This document shows positions 6,018 through 11,814 of a stretch of 11,814 nt of DNA, in pieces. Origin of the DNA: Desulfobacterales bacterium. Lineage in GTDB: Bacteria > Desulfobacterota > Desulfobacteria > Desulfobacterales > Desulfobacteraceae. Each line of letters opens with the position of its first letter. The first letter of the stretch is position 1. Location of the stretch: the NCBI GenBank assembly GCA_022361535.1, contig JAKSAU010001297.1, positions 1 to 11,814 on the forward strand, given 5' to 3'. The notes under the pieces are model-generated. The model did no database searches and was not told the DNA's origin. It worked only from the letters and a program-made list of their open reading frames with translations. Made by a program: the position numbers and the translations under genes.

Positions 6018-8405
6018 ATGGCAGCTTTACCGCCACGGGAAAAAATGGCCTATGAGCCAAAGGCAGCAGACCCGCTGTCCCAGCCGGGCAGTTCCTTTTT
6101 TACATTGATGATGGACAATGCTCCGGACCTGATTTGGGCCAAAGACATGGATGATAACTATGTGTTTGCGAATAAGGCCATCTGCAATACCCTGTTGATG
6201 TGCGAGGACTCATCTGACGCCATTGGAAAAGGCGATATTTATTTTGCCAATCAAGAAAAAGAGCAGGGGCATCTTCACACGTTTGGTGAAATATGTGTGG
6301 ATTCAGACCAGGTAGTTAAAGAAACCGGAAAACCAGGCCGTTTTGTTGAAGAGGGGTTTGTACGTGGTAAATATCTGGTTCTTGATGTGCATAAAGCACC
6401 GTTTTTTAATGAGCGCGGCGAAATGGTGGGAACCGTTGGATCTGCCAGGGATATCACCGAACAACAGGCGGTTGAGAAGCAGCTAAAGGAAAGTGAAGAG
6501 CGGTTTCGCCAGATGGCAGATTTTCTCCCTCTTCCCATAGTGGAAACCGACCTTGAATTTAATCTCTACTATGCAAATCGTACTGCCATCGAATTATCGG
6601 GTTATACCCGCAAAGATTACGAACAGCATCCCAGCTTGTCCCAGTTAATTCCTAAATCCCAAATCAATTCGCTGCGTATATGGATTGAAGAGGTGAAACA
6701 GGGCAAAGGGAGTAAGCCTTACGAAACTGAGTTGGTTCGAAAAAACGGCGACCGGGTTTTTGGGATGGTGACTGCAGCCCCTATTATAAGAGAGGGAGAA
6801 GTTACCGCCATCAGGGCATGCTTTACAGACCTCTCCTTTAGAAGAAATGCGGAAATTGCGTTAAGGGAAAATGAAAATCGGTTCAGGACCCTTTTTAATG
6901 GGCTCAATGATGCTGTTTTTGTCCACCCATTTGCAGAGCAGGGGTTTCATAACTTTGTAGAGGTCAACGAGGTTGCCTGTGAATGGTATGGGTATTCACG
7001 TGAAGAATTGCTTGAGATGAGTCCCCAGGATCTGATCTTAGATCCGCCTGAAAAAGGAATGGGAAGCCGTGAATCCAGAATGAATCTCATCGATGTTGGA
7101 AAACGAACGATAGAGGCATTAAACAAAAAGAAAAACGGTGATATTTTCCCGGTTGAAATCTCTTCTTCCGTATTTGATTTCCATGATGAAAAGATGATTT
7201 TATCTACAGTTCGTGACATTACTGACCGCAGGCAGACTGAAAAAGAACGGGAAGATGCTGTCAGGTTTGCAGCTGACCAGGAAAAATATGCTTTGGTTGG
7301 TCAGGTGGCAGGCAAAATGGCTCATGATTTTAACAATATTCTTGGCGGGATCATGGGCAATGCAGAGTTGTCTTTGATAGACTGCAAGGAGCACGAAACA
7401 AGACAGACCTTTGAGATTATCCTGGACCAGACGCTTAAAGGAAAAAATCTAACCAAGAATCTTGTGGCTTTTGCCAAAGACCAGGAGCCTAAGGAAGAGT
7501 TTTTCAATATCAATGAAAAACTGGATTTGGTGCTCAGCCTGATGAAAAAAGACCTGGAAGGGGTTCTCGTGATCAGGCAGTTCAAAGAGAACCTTCCGGA
7601 GCTTCTGGCAGATCCGGGTATGATTGAACACGCCCTGGTCAATCTGGTCCAGAACGCTGTACATGCCATGAGTAAACAACAGAGTCCTGAACTGCGCATA
7701 TCCACGATCCATTCCATGAACTGCCTTGTTATTGAAATCGAGGATAACGGCTGCGGTATCCCCCGGCAATATCACGAAAAGATTTACACCCCCTCTTTTA
7801 CCCTGAAAGGAAAAAAAGATATTCTGGGTACGTATGACAGGGGAATCCGGGGGACCGGCTATGGCATGTGCAATGTAAAAAAATATATTCAAAAGCATAA
7901 AGGTGGGATTGCCTTTAACTCAAAAGAAGGGCAGGGTACTTGCTTTGTGATATCAATCCCTCTGGTTAACAAGGAATTGACCCGGAAAGAAAAAAACCGG
8001 ATGCAAAGAAAGCATGTTGTTAGCAATAAACGAATCCTTCTGGTCGAAGACGAAACTGCCATATCAGGGGTCCAGGAAAAGATTTTAAGCCATACCCCAT
8101 TCAATCACCAGGTCGTTTTAGCAGCAACCGGACAAGAAGCCATTACATTATTTGATAACGCAGAATTTGATCTTGTCAGCCTGGATTACCTGCTGCCGGG
8201 AAGGCTGAATGGAATGGACGTTTACTCCCATATCCGCAGAAAAGATCCTGATATTCCTGTGATTTTTCTTTCAGGGAATATTGAGTTTATCGAGTCCATG
8301 AAAGAACTTGCCGCCCATGATCCAAGGGTGGATCACTTGTCAAAGCCCTGTGAGAATATCGTTTACGCAGATACAGTCAATGACTGGCTTGCCCGGTTTG
8401 GTTAG
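6018..8405 (+). CDS. Hybrid sensor histidine kinase, PAS-PAS-PAS-HisKA-HATPase-REC
   Basis: 795 aa with no transmembrane segment, so a cytoplasmic sensor. Three PAS domains: about 25-150 (ends in TVGSARDITEQQ), 160-275 (NRTAIELSGYTRKDY) and 286-405 (EWYGYSREELLEMSP, then TVRDITDRRQ). The phospho-acceptor is His436 in MAHDFNNIL, the motif of HPK4/NtrB-like kinases. The ATPase has the N box around Asn546 (NLVQNAVHA), the G1 box DNGCGIP with Asp576, and G2 as GIRGTGYGM at 609-617, where GTGLGL is usual, after an unusually long lid. The C-terminal receiver (about 670-795) has Glu677/Asp678, Asp723 as acceptor, Ser752 and Lys776. ATG 6018 is chosen because AGGA (6006-6009) sits eight bases upstream and the promoter's -10 excludes the TTG at 5964. 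No free-standing regulator is adjacent, so its phosphorelay partner is unknown. It converges on fabG with only 27 bases between. Confidence 0.93.
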   Translation: MAALPPREKMAYEPKAADPLSQPGSSFFTLMMDNAPDLIWAKDMDDNYVFANKAICNTLLMCEDSSDAIGKGDIYFANQEKEQGHLHTFGEICVDSDQVVKETGKPGRFVEEGFVRGKYLVLDVHKAPFFNERGEMVGTVGSARDITEQQAVEKQLKESEERFRQMADFLPLPIVETDLEFNLYYANRTAIELSGYTRKDYEQHPSLSQLIPKSQINSLRIWIEEVKQGKGSKPYETELVRKNGDRVFGMVTAAPIIREGEVTAIRACFTDLSFRRNAEIALRENENRFRTLFNGLNDAVFVHPFAEQGFHNFVEVNEVACEWYGYSREELLEMSPQDLILDPPEKGMGSRESRMNLIDVGKRTIEALNKKKNGDIFPVEISSSVFDFHDEKMILSTVRDITDRRQTEKEREDAVRFAADQEKYALVGQVAGKMAHDFNNILGGIMGNAELSLIDCKEHETRQTFEIILDQTLKGKNLTKNLVAFAKDQEPKEEFFNINEKLDLVLSLMKKDLEGVLVIRQFKENLPELLADPGMIEHALVNLVQNAVHAMSKQQSPELRISTIHSMNCLVIEIEDNGCGIPRQYHEKIYTPSFTLKGKKDILGTYDRGIRGTGYGMCNVKKYIQKHKGGIAFNSKEGQGTCFVISIPLVNKELTRKEKNRMQRKHVVSNKRILLVEDETAISGVQEKILSHTPFNHQVVLAATGQEAITLFDNAEFDLVSLDYLLPGRLNGMDVYSHIRRKDPDIPVIFLSGNIEFIESMKELAAHDPRVDHLSKPCENIVYADTVNDWLARFG

Positions 8406-8432
8406 AAAAAGTATGGTTTTATCTCAGGTTTA

Positions 8433-9161
8433 TCAGCAGATCCCGCCGTTCACCCCGATGACTTGGCCTGTGATATAGCCTGCATTATCAGAGCATAAAA
8501 AAACCACAAGGTCAGCCACTTCCTCAGGGGTGCCAAGGCGTCCTGCAGGCACGGCACCGGCAATTGATTCAATATCAAGCCCGTCAACCATCTCCGTTTC
8601 AATAAATCCCGGTGCCACAGCATTTACCGTAATATTACGCGGGGCAATTTCTTTAGCCAAGGCTTTGGTCGCACCGATAAGGCCTGCTTTTGATGCGGAA
8701 TAATTCACCTGCCCGGCCTGTCCCACCTGACCCGAAGCCGAGGCAATATTGATGATCCTGCCAAATTTTTTTGACAGCATTTTTTTGACAGCAGGTTTTG
8801 TAACATTATAGAATCCTGACAGATTGGTATCCATGACGGTCTGCCAGCTTTGAGGCTTCATCATGGCCAAAAGTTTATCATCCCTTACACCGGCATTGTT
8901 GATAAGGATATCCAAAGCCCCTTTTTCCTTTATGATCCTCTTTACCGCATCTTGAGCTGACGTAACATCTGTGACATCAAAGGGAAGCAAGGCTCCTTCA
9001 CCGCCTTTTTCCCTGATCTGTTCCAGGGTAATGGACGCCTGGGCTTCATTGGACTGGAAATTGACGTAGACAAATCGGTCCGGGCCTGCAAGGCCTATTG
9101 CAATTGCCCTGCCAATACCGCGGCTGGCTCCGGTTACCAATACGATCCTGGGATCACTCAT
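8433..9161 (-). CDS. fabG: 3-oxoacyl-ACP reductase, FabG-type short-chain dehydrogenase
   Basis: 242 aa, normal for FabG. The nucleotide-binding motif TGASRGIG is at 10-17, NNAG at 88-91, and the catalytic Asn113, Ser141, Tyr154 and Lys158 (YSASK) are all present, followed by PGFIETEM, which closes over the substrate. The enzyme would reduce 3-oxoacyl-ACP with NADPH in the cytoplasm. It is the last gene of a three-gene operon, 24 bases after the MBL gene, with a good Shine-Dalgarno (AAGGAG, 9167-9172). It is not next to acpP, fabD or fabF, so it may serve a special acyl or polyketide-like route instead of housekeeping fatty acid synthesis; other SDR substrates are possible. Confidence 0.9.
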   Translation of the reverse strand: MSDPRIVLVTGASRGIGRAIAIGLAGPDRFVYVNFQSNEAQASITLEQIREKGGEGALLPFDVTDVTSAQDAVKRIIKEKGALDILINNAGVRDDKLLAMMKPQSWQTVMDTNLSGFYNVTKPAVKKMLSKKFGRIINIASASGQVGQAGQVNYSASKAGLIGATKALAKEIAPRNITVNAVAPGFIETEMVDGLDIESIAGAVPAGRLGTPEEVADLVVFLCSDNAGYITGQVIGVNGGIC

Positions 9162-9185
9162 ATTTGCTCCTTGAATATCTAAACT

Positions 9186-10085
9186 CTATATTTCCCTGGC
9201 CCGTTTCAGCAAAAGCCGGGTACAGTTTAATATATTTTGTTCTGTGTAAAGGGTGAATTCGTCACGGTAAGACTCGTCAAACAGCTCTGTTACCAGATCC
9301 GGATCTTCCATTTTTGTCTGTTGAATGCGTTGGATCATTTTTTGGGTCTGGGTGTCTGATTGGTCAATGGCATCTTTTACCTGATCACCAAAAATAGGGC
9401 CCTGGTGGGCAGGGCAAAGAATTTGAGGCTCCAGGCTGCGGATGAGTTCGATGGTTTCAATATAGTCTTTTGCGCTGGTAAAAAACAGGGGCCAGAATTT
9501 TCTGCCCGGATAGTGAAACCCTAAAGAGTCTGAACAGCATAACACTTTATCCGGTCCGGTAAGTCCGATAAGGTTACCAGGGGAATGGCCTTTTACCGGG
9601 ATCAGATCCAAGAAAATGTCTTTGCCAAGCTCGAGCCTTTCCCGGGTTGAAATTTCAATGGCATTGTCAAGGTTGGGAATCGTTTTAAGACTTTCCCGGC
9701 CAGGTGTTATCCCCATTTTTTCAAGTCCCTGGGACATGAATTCATCTTCTTTTATCAGCGCCGGCCCGGCTTTTGGGTGGCTTATAAAATCTTTTGCCCC
9801 TTTTCCTGCAATCACCTTGGCATCAGGGAACTTGTCCATGAGTGCAGGCAGGCCTGTAATATGGTCTGAATGGGGGTGGCTGACCACCAAAAAATCCGGT
9901 TCAATCTCCAGGTGATCCAACTGACGGATCACCTGGTCTGCTACCCCTGAAATTCCTGCTTCAAACAGGGCTGATTTTTCAGGGCCCGTGATCAGGGTAA
10001 GATTGAAAAAATAATTACCCAATAAGCGCACCCTGGGATTGATCTCCATGGGGAAACAGTCTTCCGGGATATACTGGTCTTTCAT
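9186..10085 (-). CDS. MBL-fold metallo-hydrolase
   Basis: 299 aa with the complete two-metal site of the metallo-beta-lactamase fold: SHPHSDH with His70, His72, Asp74 and His75, then His167 in VKGHSPGNL, Asp186 in CCSDS and His227 in CPAHQGP. The arrangement fits thioesterase or glyoxalase-II-like hydrolases better than beta-lactamases or RNases. There is no signal peptide, so it is cytoplasmic. The helical C-terminal part (about 235-299) is family-typical. It starts eight bases after the sulfite-reductase-like gene; the stop TAG of that gene forms part of the weak AGG before this ATG, suggesting translational coupling. An acyl- or glutathione-like thioester substrate is a guess from the fold and from the fabG neighbour. 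Confidence 0.88.
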   Translation of the reverse strand: MKDQYIPEDCFPMEINPRVRLLGNYFFNLTLITGPEKSALFEAGISGVADQVIRQLDHLEIEPDFLVVSHPHSDHITGLPALMDKFPDAKVIAGKGAKDFISHPKAGPALIKEDEFMSQGLEKMGITPGRESLKTIPNLDNAIEISTRERLELGKDIFLDLIPVKGHSPGNLIGLTGPDKVLCCSDSLGFHYPGRKFWPLFFTSAKDYIETIELIRSLEPQILCPAHQGPIFGDQVKDAIDQSDTQTQKMIQRIQQTKMEDPDLVTELFDESYRDEFTLYTEQNILNCTRLLLKRAREI

Positions 10086-10093
10086 GATAAGAC

Positions 10094-10747
10094 CTAAAGA
10101 ACCTGCTTAAACGGATCTAACCCCACCCGTTCAATCATTTTACCCAGACGTTCGCCTTTTTTGGCATTTTCTTTGTAGTATTCTATGATGCGATCACAAG
10201 CATCCATGACCTGTTCGTCATCAAGGCCGGCTGCCACTTCCTGCGCGATTCTGGGGGTCATACCTACATTCCCGCCGATAACAACAGTCCAGCCTTCAGG
10301 GAAACCGATCAACCCGATATCTCTTACCCAGGATTCGGAGCAGGACAGCTTGCATCCCGAGACTGCCATTTTAAATTTGCCGGGCAGTTCGTAAGCATGG
10401 TAGCGTTCATCAAGTTTCATGCCGATTCCAATGGCATCTGTCTTACCAAGTTTGCAAAAGGTGGTGCCGGGACAGGTTCTGATAGAGCGGATGCATAATC
10501 CCACTGCAGCGCCTTTGTCCAGTTTCAGGTCTTCCCAGGCTGCATCAATATCGTCTTCTTTTAAGCCTACAATGGCCATACGGGTGGCACCGGTGATTTT
10601 AATCGCTTTTGCATTATAGCGCTCTGATACATCTGCAATTTTTCTGAGCAGTTCAGGGGTTACAATCCCGCAAGGAATATGCGGGGCAATGGCATAGGTT
10701 TCATTATCGTTCTGGGGAATGGCTCCCTTTTCTCCAAGTTTTAGCAT
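10094..10747 (-). CDS. Small sirohaem/[4Fe-4S] sulfite (nitrite) reductase-like protein
   Basis: 217 aa, the size of the low-molecular-weight assimilatory-type sulfite reductase of Desulfovibrio vulgaris (218 aa). The cofactor motif is complete: Cys92-X5-Cys98 (TCPGTTFC) and Cys132-X3-Cys136 (SGCKLSC), which bind the [4Fe-4S] cluster coupled to sirohaem. The N-terminal ferredoxin-like half has KAIKITGATRMAIVGL, and the parasite-loop residues around VIGGNVG follow the cysteines. It has no ferredoxin or flavin domain, so a separate electron donor is needed. Known relatives reduce sulfite to sulfide by six electrons; the physiological role in sulfate reducers is not settled. First gene of the operon with the MBL hydrolase and fabG. 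The promoter is at 10785-10813 and the Shine-Dalgarno AAGGA is ten bases before the ATG. Confidence 0.92.
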   Translation of the reverse strand: MLKLGEKGAIPQNDNETYAIAPHIPCGIVTPELLRKIADVSERYNAKAIKITGATRMAIVGLKEDDIDAAWEDLKLDKGAAVGLCIRSIRTCPGTTFCKLGKTDAIGIGMKLDERYHAYELPGKFKMAVSGCKLSCSESWVRDIGLIGFPEGWTVVIGGNVGMTPRIAQEVAAGLDDEQVMDACDRIIEYYKENAKKGERLGKMIERVGLDPFKQVL

Positions 10748-10764
10748 AGGTATTTTGTCCTTAA

Positions 10765-10777
10765 TTTACCGGGTAAA
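10765..10777. promoter_or_regulatory. Small palindrome at the transcription start, possible operator
   Basis: TTTACC (10765-10770) and GGTAAA (10772-10777) around a single G. It covers the expected start site of the sulfite-reductase operon, where a repressor would block transcription. The arms are only six bases long, so it may be chance. Confidence 0.3.
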
Positions 10778-10784
10778 AAATTAA

Positions 10785-10813
10785 AAGATAGAAATCTGGA
10801 GCTTGATTGTCAA
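10785..10813 (-). promoter_or_regulatory. Sigma-70-type promoter of the sulfite-reductase-like/MBL/fabG operon
   Basis: On the minus strand: a consensus -35 TTGACA (10808-10813), a 17-base spacer, then a -10 TATCTT (10785-10790). Transcription would start near 10777 and give a leader of about 30 bases with AAGGA before the ATG. This is the best promoter match in the window and shows that the operon is not simply read through from psd. Confidence 0.7.
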
Positions 10814-10857
10814 GGTATGCTTTGGCCTGGCACAAGGCTTTCATAATCACAAATATC

Positions 10858-10948
10858 GGCTCGTTTGTCCTAAGAAAACCGCATCAGGCGTATTTTGGGA
10901 CAAAATGCGGCAGCCGGTTCTTAGGATAAACGAGCCGGTATCTGTATA
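10858..10948 (+). repeat. Hairpin repeat element, copy 2
   Basis: Arms GGCTCGTTTGTCCTAAGAA (10858-10876) and 10918-10936 form 19 pairs with one wobble (G10867.T10927). The stem continues after a small bulge as CCG/CGG, or alternatively as CCGCAT/ATGCGG, and encloses an ATTTTG/CAAAAT hairpin. Compared with copy 1, stem position 12 changes from T-A to C-G on both sides, and positions 4 and 15 interchange wobble and Watson-Crick pairs, so the structure is kept while the sequence drifts. The 3' tail GGTATCTGTATA is conserved. It sits between the psd 3' end and the promoter of the next operon, and read on the minus strand it could also help end psd transcription. Confidence 0.85.
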
Positions 10949-10976
10949 AGCGTGTTTTGTATGGTGCCGTGAAGAA

Positions 10977-11780
10977 TTAGCCCCTGAGTTTGAACAATGG
11001 TTCTCCAACTCTTACGGGTGAACCTTGTTTTGCTACGGGCTCGGCCATTTGTTTTGGCAAAAGGATGACCAGTGTGGAACCCATTTCAAACCGTCCCATT
11101 TCCATATTCTGGCGAATGTCCAAATGCTTTGGAACGGTTTTACCAGGAGAAAAGGGCAGAGGGTGGTCATTCATTTTAATGGACCCCACAAAAGTGGCTC
11201 CCACAGCCACAACATGGAACCTGTGGGCATGAGTCGTAAACGTTGCCGTTACCCTTTCATTGCGGATAAACAGATCCTTTATATAACGTATCCCTGCTTT
11301 ATTAACGGGAAAAAGCCTGTTCCCAAGATGCCTGAATGTTTCAAGACGGCTGTCTAAAGAATAATGAAATCTGTGGTAATTGGAAGGTGATAAATAGACC
11401 ACAGCCAGCCACCAGCCATCTTCCCAATTTTCATTTGCACCGGTAAGCTGAGACACCTTATACGTCCATCCCTTAACTTGGGTGGCCTGATCCTTATCTA
11501 TGGCCTGAAGTTCGGCAAGTACACCATCAGCAGGTGAAAGAAAATGTTTGGAATCGGCTTTGAGTGCCCTTTTTTCCGGATCCAGAGGACGGATAAAAAA
11601 ATCGAGCAGGGACGGGTAGTCCTTTGGCTGTCCCGGATAATCGTCCATTCGGATATGGTAAACTCTGGCAAATGTATTAACCAGGGCATTAACCAAAAAT
11701 TTAGGTCTTCGAATCCGGGTGATTCTTCCATATATCCGGCTTAAGGCCGGGGCAGATAAAAGCGTTAATAAGGTTCTCAT
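10977..11780 (-). CDS. psd: Phosphatidylserine decarboxylase proenzyme
   Basis: Membrane-associated enzyme that decarboxylates phosphatidylserine to phosphatidylethanolamine, using a pyruvoyl group made by self-cleavage. 267 aa, against 322 in E. coli. The catalytic elements are present: Asp85 in SPADGVL, His136/His139 in LSPSNYHRFHY (His139 matching the triad His), and the cleavage motif as EMGST, with Gly234-Ser235 where LGST is usual. Cleavage would give a beta chain of 234 and an alpha chain of 33 residues, the latter shorter than E. coli's. FFIRPLDPEKR is the conserved N-terminal segment. A good Shine-Dalgarno (AAGGAT, 11785-11790) precedes the ATG by four bases. A phosphatidylserine synthase gene might lie upstream, outside the window. 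Confidence 0.95.
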   Translation of the reverse strand: MRTLLTLLSAPALSRIYGRITRIRRPKFLVNALVNTFARVYHIRMDDYPGQPKDYPSLLDFFIRPLDPEKRALKADSKHFLSPADGVLAELQAIDKDQATQVKGWTYKVSQLTGANENWEDGWWLAVVYLSPSNYHRFHYSLDSRLETFRHLGNRLFPVNKAGIRYIKDLFIRNERVTATFTTHAHRFHVVAVGATFVGSIKMNDHPLPFSPGKTVPKHLDIRQNMEMGRFEMGSTLVILLPKQMAEPVAKQGSPVRVGEPLFKLRG

Positions 11781-11814
11781 GTCGATCCTTTTCCCATATG
11801 TTTAATTTTCCGGA

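Overview
The window looks like chromosome from a sulfate-reducing deltaproteobacterium (Desulfobacterota, most likely Desulfobacteraceae). The grounds are a DsrC-superfamily protein, a small sirohaem/[4Fe-4S] sulfite-reductase-like protein of the Desulfovibrio type, a hybrid PAS histidine kinase, a sigma-54 activator and a moderate base composition. This assignment is inference; there is no rRNA or other phylogenetic marker.

Layout. 1-1219 (+): 3' part of an NtrC-class sigma-54 response regulator, followed by a doubtful 53-codon ORF and a strong hairpin at 1373-1400 shared with the convergent gene. 1437-1766 (-): DsrC/TusE-like protein lacking both functional C-terminal cysteines. 1959-3101 (-): tyrA, a chorismate mutase/prephenate dehydrogenase fusion. 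3195-4067 (+): EamA/DMT-family transporter, divergent from tyrA. 4068-4462: convergent non-coding gap holding copy 1 of a hairpin repeat. 4463-5305 (-): AT-rich formyltransferase-family gene with an intact N-H-D catalytic set. 5306-6017: about 710 non-coding bases with three 11-bp-spaced direct repeats and a good sigma-70-type promoter. 6018-8405 (+): hybrid sensor kinase (PAS x3, HisKA, HATPase, REC). 8433-10747 (-): three-gene operon, read from the right as sulfite-reductase-like protein, MBL-fold hydrolase, FabG-type reductase, with a clear promoter at 10785-10813. 10858-10948: copy 2 of the hairpin repeat. 10977-11780 (-): phosphatidylserine decarboxylase proenzyme.

How the parts relate. 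The window is a patchwork of short transcription units, not one pathway. Central metabolism is represented by tyrA (tyrosine) and psd (phosphatidylethanolamine), sulfur chemistry by the DsrC-like protein and the small sirohaem protein, and signalling by the NtrC-type regulator and the hybrid kinase. Nothing shows that these last two are partners.

The most unusual element is the pair of hairpin repeats (4251-4343 and 10858-10948). They have the same orientation, a covarying stem, wobble pairs only of the G.T kind on the + strand, and a conserved 3' tail. That pattern suggests a family of structured RNA or single-stranded-DNA elements, not chance palindromes.
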